Shown: one piece after another, positions 17,401 to 23,712 of the stretch
Layout of the letters: the number at the start of each line of letters is the position of its first letter
How positions within the stretch are numbered: the stretch's first letter is position 1
NCBI RefSeq assembly: GCF_946479755.1
Contig: NZ_CAMLHC010000049.1
Location: 1-40,852 of the forward strand
Length of the DNA: 40,852 nt
Reading direction: 5' to 3'
Source of the DNA: an uncultured Chitinophaga sp.
GTDB lineage: Bacteria; Bacteroidota; Bacteroidia; Chitinophagales; Chitinophagaceae
Made by a program: the position numbers and the translations under genes
Notes under the pieces: model-generated
What the model was told of the DNA's origin: nothing
The model's database searches: none
What the model saw: the letters and a program-made list of their open reading frames with translations, nothing else

Positions 17401-17597
17401 CCGACCTGTTTAACGTAGCCAACGTCTTCAATAAAAAATGGGGCACCTATAAAAATCTGGGTAACCAGGGCCTCTATAAAAGAGAAGGCTTTGACGTGGT
17501 TAACCAGCGATTTAACTACGGCGTGAATACCGATGGCTCTGTGGAACCTACCGGTAATCCTTTCCAGTTCCAGATCGGCTGCAGATACAGCTTCTAG
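14436..17597 (+). CDS. Oar-like TonB-dependent receptor with carboxypeptidase-regulatory-like N-terminal domain
   Basis: This is a 1053-residue outer-membrane receptor. It has a signal peptide (1-25, cut near SAAQ), then a carboxypeptidase-D regulatory-like domain at about 30-110 (SIQGTITDERKLPVPGASV is its start). A plug domain follows (about 120-250, with NGRNFANLMDLSPLSRGG and SIDGMTAKNP), then a long 22-strand-type barrel ending in Phe (QIGCRYSF). This order and the NGRNF..L block fit the Oar/adhesin-like TonB receptors of Bacteroidota rather than SusC. No SusD follows, so a starch-utilisation-type pair is unlikely. The ligand is unknown; Oar proteins have been linked to protease secretion and uptake. 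The CDC-like operon lies 318 bp downstream with its own likely promoter. Confidence 0.92.
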   Translation: MKPICHFLFLLSLLTGCLFLQPSAAQTTQASIQGTITDERKLPVPGASVMIRNESTGFTSRTVSNAKGDFVFKELPLGGPYSIVARYMGYEEQKKTGYNLNQGDVIGVNFALGSSVKQITGITVTGNANAKGKVENLGAATAVSPKLMNKMPVNGRNFANLMDLSPLSRGGNISGQLGSSTNFSIDGMTAKNPTSAGATTSRSGAPYSISIEAVREFKVVTNQYDVTYGRSGGGTVSAVTKSGTNTLTGSVFGFGRANWLTSKYDIKGNKRANDYSTYQFGFSLGGPLIKDKLHFFVTWDRQVDKRSLVIADIQTAADEDFFKITRAKLDSVVQIGREKYGISPTQRQYGSFDKKRTSDAVFLRLDWQINKNNLLTIRNNLTNDNNKLGLVDNTPINLYESTGNDFNFDNSFLVTLRSSINSKVTNELKVQHLYTYQSSEPGNQLPASNIPRAIVENIPSVTATGNRSTNVEFGGHRFAQEFFRNNVFQLVNNLYYNTNSIRYTFGVDFMYTHARSLYGSEVNGRFHYNTISGLLANKPYNFYREVPLMDDPSVVSNIFNIGFYGQLQTKIATGMEITAGLRGDYAHYPTSPFNQQVFDELGVRTDHKLRSFIIQPRFQLTWDVQENHRDYIRVGAGVFASDINNYVVINNLTFDGKHFGTVDVRGADVPAADFIGFRNNPASKPTLSQFQLPTINTNGPDAKVPVVYKANISYTRFITERLRAGITGYLTLARNNYFYVDRNMAQTPFFTLKDEDNRGVFVPISTMTKDGIPNWKDGRISKNLGRVLELNSDGKVNQMAVVVDVSYNYHKDGELSLSYTWNDTKDNTSFNGNVANSATLSLPVKDDPRNLGNITYSDNQFRHKVVFYAVSPTWKGFNLGIRYSGIGGTRYSLLSGVNSNGDFVNGTNDLAYIFDPNNSAVPKNVRDGLQAVLNNPKASPSIKDYIRRYAGRMAERNGGINGFYGTFDLRVSKKFSFGKTKKQGFEVSADLFNVANVFNKKWGTYKNLGNQGLYKREGFDVVNQRFNYGVNTDGSVEPTGNPFQFQIGCRYSF

Positions 17598-17654
17598 CCT
17601 GATAAAAATATGTTGATTTAAATAATTGTTCGGAGACCTTACCGATATCCCTCG

Positions 17655-17719
17655 AAGATCCTGGTTAAATTGTCTTGATGCACCTTTTGGATGCAATCTG
17701 GCTGTTTGACCAGGATCTT
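17655..17719 (+). terminator. Long-range stem-loop after the receptor gene
   Basis: AAGATCCTGGTTAAA (17655-17669) pairs with TTTGACCAGGATCTT (17705-17719), 15 bp with one G-T pair. It encloses a smaller imperfect hairpin around TGCACC-TTTT-GGATGCA. There is no T-tract, so it may stabilise the receptor mRNA 3' end or end transcription by another route. Confidence 0.5.
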
Positions 17720-17737
17720 AACGTTAAGTTAATATTG
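17705..17737 (+). promoter_or_regulatory. Candidate promoter of the CDC-like operon with palindromic operator
   Basis: TTTG at 17705-17708, a 21-nt spacer, and TAATATTG at 17730-17737 (one mismatch to TAnnTTTG) fit a Bacteroidota promoter. A perfect 12-bp palindrome CTTAACGTTAAG (17717-17728) fills the space between the two boxes, where a repressor could block RNA polymerase. The TTTG overlaps the right arm of the stem-loop. It implies a leader of about 170 nt. Confidence 0.4.
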
Positions 17738-17915
17738 AACGAGCGCAGTGGATGTACTTATGGTCTATCTTTATTCCCGTTGATTTATGCCTATCGAGAG
17801 CCCTGAACCCGTGATCAATACCGTGCTGTAGCCCCCCTGAGATGTAGCCCTGTTTTTTATTTCAAAATGACCAAAATTCTGAGAGCCGCGCGTTTATTAA
17901 CCTAACATATACATT

Positions 17916-19043
17916 ATGAAAAAAAATCAATTACTGTTAGCAGCAGCTATCCTGACTTTTATTGTTAGCTCCTGTAAAAAAGATGTTCAACCCGACGTTG
18001 AAAGCCCTCAGCCCCTTACAAGTTTCAAAGATGTGCCAAAAGTTCCCAATGCCGTAGTCAACATTAAAGCAGGAAATATCAACCTGCAGGAAGTGTTGAA
18101 AAATAACAAACAGAGCATTCTGTCTTTCCTCAGAGACAGCGCCTGGGCCAATGGAACGGGAAAAACCATGATCTTTTCTTCCGATGAGCAAATCGCCCCT
18201 GAAAACCAGTTGAGGCTGGTGTATCCCGGATCAGTACTGCAATCTTCCGGTATTGCCAACCTGCAGTATGTGCCGCTTGCACAGCTCCAGGGTAAGGTGA
18301 AGCCGATCACTGTTTCTGTGTCTGCCCCGGGTAAGTACATTACAGCCGATATTCAGAAGCCCAGCCTCTCTGCGACAAGGTCCTTCATCAGCAACGTTTT
18401 TGGCAGCCAGGTAGGTAATGAGCTGGTAGGCTTTCAGTTTGACATGAGCCAGTTCACTTATTATGAAGAGCTGAAACTGGCCATCGGCGCCAATGTTAGC
18501 ATTGGCTCCATGTTCTCTGTAGGCGCTTCTTTCGGTAAAGAGAAAGTGGAAAAAAATACCGGTCTCATCGCGAAATTTATCCAGAAGAACTTTACGCTGG
18601 ATATGGACCTGCCGTCAGAAGGCAAGCTGTTCGACTCTACTGTTACGCCTGCGATGCTGGCACCTTATTCCCCGGTGTATGTGAGCTCCATCACCTACGG
18701 AAGAATGGGTATCATCAAGGTAGAATCCAACTATTCCTACGATGCCGTGAAAGTCGCTTTCAACCTCGCGTTTAAAGTGTCTACCGTAGGTGGCGGCGTT
18801 ACCGTCGACGCACAAACGAAGAAGATCATCGACGAATCCAGCATTATGGTAAGGACCATTGGCGGCGAAGGCAGCGAAGTGACCAAGACCATCGTTGGTT
18901 ATGATGAATTCAGAAAATACATTGAGTCCGGCGGAAATTATACTGCACAGGCGCCTGGCTTCCCGCTGTATTTCACGTTGAGCCACGTAAGTGACCATTC
19001 TGTGTTCAGCACTATCTTCAATGTAAACATCCCCAATCAATAA
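17916..19043 (+). CDS. Short CDC-like pore-forming protein (CDCL-S), lipoprotein
   Basis: The 375-residue protein belongs to the thiol-activated (cholesterol-dependent) cytolysin superfamily. The signal peptide ends in a lipobox (IVSSC, Cys20) followed by KKD. Best evidence is residues 225-350: FTLDMDLP, then LFDSTVTPAML, then YVSSITYGRMG (255-265), a close match to the cytolysin core strand containing YGR. IIDESSIMVRTIGG and APGFPLYFTLSHVSD then follow the order of the perfringolysin core. Residues 170-230 correspond to the region that unfolds into membrane hairpins. The protein stops where the cholesterol-binding domain 4 would begin, so it has domains 1-3 only and no undecapeptide. This is the layout of the short partner in two-component Bacteroidota CDCLs. 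The next gene begins 5 bp later and encodes the long partner. Confidence 0.9.
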   Translation: MKKNQLLLAAAILTFIVSSCKKDVQPDVESPQPLTSFKDVPKVPNAVVNIKAGNINLQEVLKNNKQSILSFLRDSAWANGTGKTMIFSSDEQIAPENQLRLVYPGSVLQSSGIANLQYVPLAQLQGKVKPITVSVSAPGKYITADIQKPSLSATRSFISNVFGSQVGNELVGFQFDMSQFTYYEELKLAIGANVSIGSMFSVGASFGKEKVEKNTGLIAKFIQKNFTLDMDLPSEGKLFDSTVTPAMLAPYSPVYVSSITYGRMGIIKVESNYSYDAVKVAFNLAFKVSTVGGGVTVDAQTKKIIDESSIMVRTIGGEGSEVTKTIVGYDEFRKYIESGGNYTAQAPGFPLYFTLSHVSDHSVFSTIFNVNIPNQ

Positions 19044-19048
19044 TCCCT

Positions 19049-20668
19049 ATGACCTATATTAAAAGGATAACCGGCGCAGCCGCGTTATTTTTACTTATAC
19101 TGTCGGGATGCAAAAAACATAACGACGTCGCGAGCAGTAACAGGATGGAAGGGCTTTCCAAAGTTTCCCTGCCTACGATTGAGCTCAAAGCCCATAACTA
19201 TCTTCCCGGTGGCATTGGCGTGGTGAGGTTCGGGGAAATAGACCCAAATAACGCTGCCAATGAAGTAAAGACCAATACGGTAGAGCTCCGCGACAGTATC
19301 TGGACCGATGGCTTCGGCAAAACGGTGATCGGCGTTTCAGATGAGATCAGTATTTCCCAGACCACACATTTACAGCGCGCTTTTGCAGGATCACTGATAC
19401 AGGGCAATTCGATCAATGACCTGACCCTTCTCCCGATAGCGGCTTATCAAAGCAAGGTAAAGCCGTTGAATGTATCCGTTTCGTTCCCCGCAAAACGGGT
19501 GAGCGGCGTAATCAGCAACGTCAGTCTGTCCGGCACCCGATCGTTCATCTCAGATATTATGTACAACAACCAGCTCGGCAACCAGTATGCTTCCTATGGC
19601 TACAGTATGGAGCGGTTTACGTCCTATGATGAGATTAAAACTGCCTTTGGTTCCAACGTCAATACCAGGGCGCTGTTCTATAAAAGCTCCAGTTCATCTT
19701 CCGGCGGAGAGCATCGTATCTCCAAAAGATCCGGTATATATGTACGCTTTGTGCAACGGAACTTCACTATCGACGTTGACCTGCCGAGTGGCGGCAACCT
19801 GCTGGACCCCTCTGTAAATCCGGCTGACCTGGCCGGGATGAACCCGACCTATGTTAGTTCCATTACCTACGGAAGAATGGGTGTTATGTCCATTGAATCA
19901 GATTCTTCTTACGAAGCTACGTATGAGGCATTCAATAAAGCTTACAAGGCACTGTTTGTGAGCGGTTCGAGCTATCTTACTGAAAACGAGAAAAGAATCA
20001 TTGATCATGCGGACATGCGTTTGTTCCTGGTAGGTACAGACGGAGAAACGACGGTGAAGTCCGTGCAGGGATTTGACGCTTTTCTGAAAGTGGCGCAGGA
20101 AGGGCAGCAGTTTTCTGCCGACAAGCCCGGCGTGCCTATCTACTTCTCGCTGAGTAACCTGTCGGACCACAGCCTGGTGAAACAGACGTTCAGGGTAAGC
20201 GTATACACCGACCCGGTGTTTGCCAGGATAGAAACGGAGGGCGTAAAGATTGAAACTGCCCGTAACTGGTATGGTGATCAGTGGGAAGACCTGACGAAAA
20301 CGAAGGGGCGCGTATTTGTCCGTTTTTACTCAGACGTACAGGCGACGAAGCCTACCAATCCGCCGTTGTTCGTGCGATTCAACTACAAGGTAGTGAAGAG
20401 AAACGTCTTTGCCGTATACGGAGCGCCGGGGGGCAGCTTCCCATACGAAGAAAAGACGACGGAGGAAAAAGGCTTTTGTTACAATGTGTTCCGGATCACC
20501 CAGTATCCGCTGGCTGACCCCGCATTGTTGGAAGACCGGACGGAGCGTAACAGGACTTACCAGGACGATACGATGACGCTTACAGAGACCACCTCCACCT
20601 CGGATGAGTACACGCATGTATTGTTGCCGGGTGATTTTTATAAGGTGTTAACACCTGTCAGACGATAA
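19049..20668 (+). CDS. Long CDC-like pore-forming protein (CDCL-L) with C-terminal domain, lipoprotein
   Basis: This 539-residue lipoprotein (lipobox LILSGC, Cys21, then KKHND) is a paralogue of the upstream protein. They share GFGKT/GTGKT-type turns, SGTRSFISD versus SATRSFISN, and an identical 11-residue YVSSITYGRMG (268-278). The cytolysin core spans about 40-385, with VDLPSGGNLLDPSVNPADL and PGVPIYFSLSNLSDHS. It then adds about 155 residues (385-539), rich in strands and acidic near the end, in the place of cytolysin domain 4. No undecapeptide (ECTGLAWEWWR type) is present, so cholesterol binding is not expected. At 212-229 the membrane-hairpin region carries a run of six serines and basic sites (HRISKRS), a possible protease site. 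It probably binds the target and recruits the short partner. Confidence 0.9.
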   Translation: MTYIKRITGAAALFLLILSGCKKHNDVASSNRMEGLSKVSLPTIELKAHNYLPGGIGVVRFGEIDPNNAANEVKTNTVELRDSIWTDGFGKTVIGVSDEISISQTTHLQRAFAGSLIQGNSINDLTLLPIAAYQSKVKPLNVSVSFPAKRVSGVISNVSLSGTRSFISDIMYNNQLGNQYASYGYSMERFTSYDEIKTAFGSNVNTRALFYKSSSSSSGGEHRISKRSGIYVRFVQRNFTIDVDLPSGGNLLDPSVNPADLAGMNPTYVSSITYGRMGVMSIESDSSYEATYEAFNKAYKALFVSGSSYLTENEKRIIDHADMRLFLVGTDGETTVKSVQGFDAFLKVAQEGQQFSADKPGVPIYFSLSNLSDHSLVKQTFRVSVYTDPVFARIETEGVKIETARNWYGDQWEDLTKTKGRVFVRFYSDVQATKPTNPPLFVRFNYKVVKRNVFAVYGAPGGSFPYEEKTTEEKGFCYNVFRITQYPLADPALLEDRTERNRTYQDDTMTLTETTSTSDEYTHVLLPGDFYKVLTPVRR

Positions 20669-20678
20669 ATAAGTGATC

Positions 20679-22259
20679 ATGATGTTGATAAACCATCAAT
20701 ACGGGAAGAAATTGTTTCTTCCCGTATTGTTTATTTGCGGCATTTTTGCCGCCTGTAAAAAGAATGACGACCTGCCCAAGGCGCCTGAGACGCAAGCCAG
20801 GGAGCCACTTTGGGCGGATTCAATCTTCCTGTACGCCAGCCAGGTCTACCTGTGGAATGATCAGCTGCCGGCAGTGAAAGATTTTAATCCGCGCAGATAT
20901 GTTTCGTCCGAAGGACAGCTAAACTACCGGAAAGAGTTGTTCGATATCAGCCAGATGGCCATTAATAGCCATACAGGTAAACCTTACGAGTTTAACCGGC
21001 TGGTACCTTCCATACCGAAGTACAGCGCTATTTTCGGCGTATCTGACAACGAACCGGCGATCGAAACCGCCGATGTGTCTGACAGGTTCGGCGTCAGCAT
21101 CGTGGTGGTGAAAGAGCAGGCATTGTATGTAAAGTATGTCATAAAGGGAAGCGATGCGGAAAGGGCCGGCATAAAAAGAGGGATGCGTATCGTCAGCATC
21201 AACGGGCTGCCTGTTGAAATAACGGCTGCCTACTTTGCGATGATGCAGAAAGCTTTCAATGAAGGAACACAACTGGACCTCTTGTGCAGGGGCCAGCACA
21301 TGGACCGGCAATATAACCTTGTCTATAAAAAGAATAATTATTTTGAGCCCATATTGAAAGATACGATCCTGTTGCTGCCGGATGGCCGCAGGGCTGGTTA
21401 TCTTGCCTATCTGCGGTTTATTGATGTCAGGCATGTCTATAAAGATCTTGACCGGGTGACAGGCGGTTTCGCCGCTGATGGCGTATCTGATGTGATCGTT
21501 GACCTTCGCTACAACGGCGGCGGCAACCTGACGGAACTGGACCGCCTTGCGAACCTGCTGGCGCCGTTTGCAGCCGACGGAAAGGTGATGCGGAAAGAAC
21601 AATACAACGACCTGGTGAAGTCGGGAAAAGCCACGCTGCTTTCAAAACAGCCGATTTTCGGCGCTGACGGTCTGCCGATCTATTACAACGGGAAGGTAAT
21701 CACCTACGGAGATGTAGACTATACCGAAGAAAAAAATACGGTCTATTTTAACAAAGTAGGTGGAATCGGTACGCTCAAAGACCTGTACGTCATCGTGAGC
21801 GGGCATACCGCTTCGGCGGCTGAACTATTGGTCAGCTGCCTGCAGCCCTATCTGAAAATAAAAATCATAGGAGTGAGCGCAGATGCCGGTAACCAGGCGG
21901 CTGTGAGAACCTATGGGAAACCTGTAGGTTTCTTTCCGCTGGTGATCGGCAATATGAACGTTTACTACTCCCTGTTCAGGAACGTGAACGCCAGCGGGAA
22001 GGGCGACTATTACGATGGCGTGCAGGCCGATGTAAGTGTTTATGATGATCCGCAGTTTGATTTGGGTACCAGGGGAGAAGCAGGCCTGGAAGCGGCGCTG
22101 AGCCTTCTCTCCGGACAACGCGCCAAGGGTGCCACCACAGAGCTCATGCGCAGCGCCCCCGCTTCCTGGAGAGACTTGAGGGTGAATGAGCATCAACCGG
22201 GCGTGCTGAAGTCGACCGTTACGTTGAAAGATGGCACTAATATCCGTCTTGACCGATAG
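20679..22259 (+). CDS. S41-family (C-terminal processing) peptidase lipoprotein
   Basis: The 526-residue protein has a signal peptide with lipobox GIFAAC (Cys26), then KKNDD, an acidic start that can favour surface export in this phylum. Domains: an S41 N-terminal helical part (about 40-125), a PDZ domain (about 136-213, AERAGIKRGMRIVSINGLPV) and the S41 catalytic core (about 225-480). DLRYNGGG is at 275-282, the nucleophile Ser379 in HTASAAELLV, and the likely general base Lys414 in RTYGKPVGFFP. The Ser-Lys distance is 35 residues versus about 25 in Tsp/CtpA, because of an extra loop. GTG 20673 and ATG 20682 are other possible starts. It follows the long CDC-like gene by 10 bp and should be co-transcribed, suggesting a role in activating, processing or blocking the toxins. 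Confidence 0.9.
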   Translation: MMLINHQYGKKLFLPVLFICGIFAACKKNDDLPKAPETQAREPLWADSIFLYASQVYLWNDQLPAVKDFNPRRYVSSEGQLNYRKELFDISQMAINSHTGKPYEFNRLVPSIPKYSAIFGVSDNEPAIETADVSDRFGVSIVVVKEQALYVKYVIKGSDAERAGIKRGMRIVSINGLPVEITAAYFAMMQKAFNEGTQLDLLCRGQHMDRQYNLVYKKNNYFEPILKDTILLLPDGRRAGYLAYLRFIDVRHVYKDLDRVTGGFAADGVSDVIVDLRYNGGGNLTELDRLANLLAPFAADGKVMRKEQYNDLVKSGKATLLSKQPIFGADGLPIYYNGKVITYGDVDYTEEKNTVYFNKVGGIGTLKDLYVIVSGHTASAAELLVSCLQPYLKIKIIGVSADAGNQAAVRTYGKPVGFFPLVIGNMNVYYSLFRNVNASGKGDYYDGVQADVSVYDDPQFDLGTRGEAGLEAALSLLSGQRAKGATTELMRSAPASWRDLRVNEHQPGVLKSTVTLKDGTNIRLDR

Positions 22260-22319
22260 GTCTTCCAAAGGCTGTAAAAATGTATGCATGATCGTTAGCG
22301 CCGATTCCCGCTAAATGGC

Positions 22320-22327
22320 TAAATTTG
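22320..22327 (+). promoter_or_regulatory. Candidate -7 promoter element
   Basis: TAAATTTG is a perfect TAnnTTTG box. The presumed transcript start would fall only a few bases before the TTG at 22341, giving a very short leader. This suggests that the GNAT is transcribed independently of the CDC-like operon. Confidence 0.5.
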
Positions 22328-22340
22328 TAACAGACCAATA

Positions 22341-23072
22341 TTGCAGCTTTTGGAAACGACAGATGAACGATTACTCGATAATCCTGCCTGGAGCGCACTG
22401 ACAACCGTGCAGGCTCCTTTGGCGGAAGGTACCGCCCACTGTAAAAGGTACCGGAAAGATATTCTCTCTTTTATTGCCTGCGATCATACCGCCGGCCATT
22501 CGCTGGACGAGTTACAGTCATGGATACACGAAGGTGAATCGTTTTACCTGATAGGCGAATTACCGCCGCTGCCAGCCAACTGGCAGCTGGTGCACGAACT
22601 ACCCTGCGCGCAGATGGTGCTGCAGGATATGGCAGCAGTACCGGTGAAAACGCCGGTGGAAATCGCTGTGATGACCGCGGCCGATGGAGACGATATGTAC
22701 GACCTGGTGAACCGGGTGCAGCCGGGTTATTACAATCCCGGTACACCGTTGCTGGGCACTTACTACGGTATCCGCCACGAAGGTCGCCTGGTGGCCATGG
22801 CAGGTGAAAGGATGCGCATGAAGGGATTTACGGAACTGAGCGCCATTGTCACTGATCCGGCGTACACCGGCAGAGGGTTTGCACAACAGCTGATCACCCG
22901 CTTGTGCCAGCAGCATGCAGCTGAAGGAACTACCTCCATGCTGCATGTGTCCGTGGCCAATGAGCGGGCTATCCGGCTCTATGAGCACATGGGCTTTGTG
23001 ACCCGCCGCGAAATTGTTTTCAGAAAAATCACGTACCTACAGGCTCACCATAAGCCTCCTGGATCGTTTTAA
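22341..23072 (+). CDS. GNAT-family N-acetyltransferase (FR47-like)
   Basis: The 243-residue protein has the acetyl-CoA loop TGRGFAQQLI at about 174-183, and the C-terminal pattern LHVSVANERAIRLYEHMGFVTRRE, which is the standard end of a GNAT fold. The first 110 residues are a degenerate second GNAT-like half, as in FR47-type enzymes. The start appears to be TTG at 22341, since no in-frame ATG occurs before about residue 90. The last 44 bp overlap the end of the convergent PhnB-like gene, so the two coding regions constrain each other there. The substrate is unknown. Confidence 0.85.
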   Translation: MQLLETTDERLLDNPAWSALTTVQAPLAEGTAHCKRYRKDILSFIACDHTAGHSLDELQSWIHEGESFYLIGELPPLPANWQLVHELPCAQMVLQDMAAVPVKTPVEIAVMTAADGDDMYDLVNRVQPGYYNPGTPLLGTYYGIRHEGRLVAMAGERMRMKGFTELSAIVTDPAYTGRGFAQQLITRLCQQHAAEGTTSMLHVSVANERAIRLYEHMGFVTRREIVFRKITYLQAHHKPPGSF

Positions 23073-23547
23073 GGTCCAGCTTTTTCATTTTGAAGATAGC
23101 GTTCATCACACGGCTGAGGCGTTCTTTATCTTTATCCATGAGCATTTCGCCCAGTTGTACCGGCGCTACCTGCCAGGACAGGCCGAATTTATCTTTCAGC
23201 CAGCCGCACTGATCGGCTTTGGGATCGCCGCCGGCACGCAGTTTTTCCCAGTAGTAGTCAATCTCTTCCTGTGATTCGCAGTTCACCATAAAGGAAACAG
23301 CCTCGTTGAATTTAAAATAAGGGCCGCCATTGAGCGCTATAAAGTGTTGCCCGTCCAGCGTAAAGTCAACCGTCAGCACAGACCCTGCCGGCATCCCGTG
23401 TATGTCATGCCCCGCTTCTGTGTAATGGGTAATGTTGCCGATGGCGGAGTTCTTAAAGATAGACGTATAGAACTTAGCCGCTTCTTCGGCCTGGTTCTCA
23501 AACCACAGATGGGGGGAGATTCTCTGGGAGATGATTTTGTTTGCCAT
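23029..23547 (-). CDS. PhnB-like VOC-family protein
   Basis: This 172-residue protein belongs to the PhnB / 3-demethylubiquinone methyltransferase-like group of the VOC superfamily. Signature phrases are ISPHLWFENQAEEAAKFYTSIF at the start (split over the first beta-alpha unit), FIALNGGPYFKFNEAVSFMV, and CGWLKDKFGLSWQVAP near residue 115. These small cytoplasmic proteins are common in Bacteroidota, and their chemistry is mostly unknown. A perfect -7 box is seen upstream at 23597-23604. The stop overlaps the convergent GNAT gene. Confidence 0.92.
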   Translation of the reverse strand: MANKIISQRISPHLWFENQAEEAAKFYTSIFKNSAIGNITHYTEAGHDIHGMPAGSVLTVDFTLDGQHFIALNGGPYFKFNEAVSFMVNCESQEEIDYYWEKLRAGGDPKADQCGWLKDKFGLSWQVAPVQLGEMLMDKDKERLSRVMNAIFKMKKLDLKTIQEAYGEPVGT

Positions 23548-23579
23548 AGTGTTTATGTTTTTAACAGCTAAGGAATGAA

Positions 23580-23604
23580 GATGTCTAATGACATCCCAAA
23601 GGTA
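23580..23604 (-). promoter_or_regulatory. Promoter box with inverted repeat at the transcription start
   Basis: On the minus strand TACCTTTG (23597-23604) is a perfect TAnnTTTG box, 49 nt before the ATG of the PhnB-like gene. A 6-bp inverted repeat GATGTC-TAAT-GACATC (23580-23595) lies right over the expected start of transcription and could be an operator. Confidence 0.45.
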
Positions 23605-23655
23605 AAACGGTCCTGCCGCTCCGCCGGGGGGATGAGGCGACTTTGTGAAGGGGCA

Positions 23656-23687
23656 TTTGCGACATCGGTGTGAAAATCTTATTTTAG
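23656..23687 (+). promoter_or_regulatory. Bacteroidota-type promoter
   Basis: TTTG at 23656-23659, a 20-nt spacer and TATTTTAG at 23680-23687 (one mismatch to TAnnTTTG) precede the ATG at 23713 by 25 nt. This is one of the best-formed promoters in the window. Confidence 0.6.
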
Positions 23688-23712
23688 ACGGATGAATCCG
23701 AAATAATCATCC

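Larger units (their letters stand above)
17598..17915. other. 318-bp region between receptor and CDC-like operon
   Basis: It contains no gene. It holds the stem-loop at 17655-17719, a promoter candidate with a palindrome at 17705-17737, and then about 170 nt of presumed leader. An 8-nt direct repeat TGTAGCCC occurs twice near 17826 and 17843 within the leader. No small ORF with a credible start stands out. Confidence 0.5.

Noticed and set aside
16482..17696. A 404-residue open frame on the minus strand opposite the TonB receptor.
   Set aside because: It has no recognisable motif and mirrors the codon pattern of the receptor gene, so it is a shadow frame. The same holds for the 332-residue plus-strand frame at 29733-30731 opposite the efflux adaptor.
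21816..21930. S41 protein seemed to lack its catalytic lysine at the usual 25-residue distance from the serine (a Gly is there).
   Set aside because: Further on, TYGKPVGFFP matches the usual Lys-containing block of Bacteroidota S41 lipoproteins, so the Lys is present but shifted by an insertion.
22295..22314. A 6-bp dyad TTAGCG/CGCTAA after the S41 gene as a terminator of the toxin operon.
   Set aside because: It is short, has no T-run, and lies next to the GNAT promoter box.
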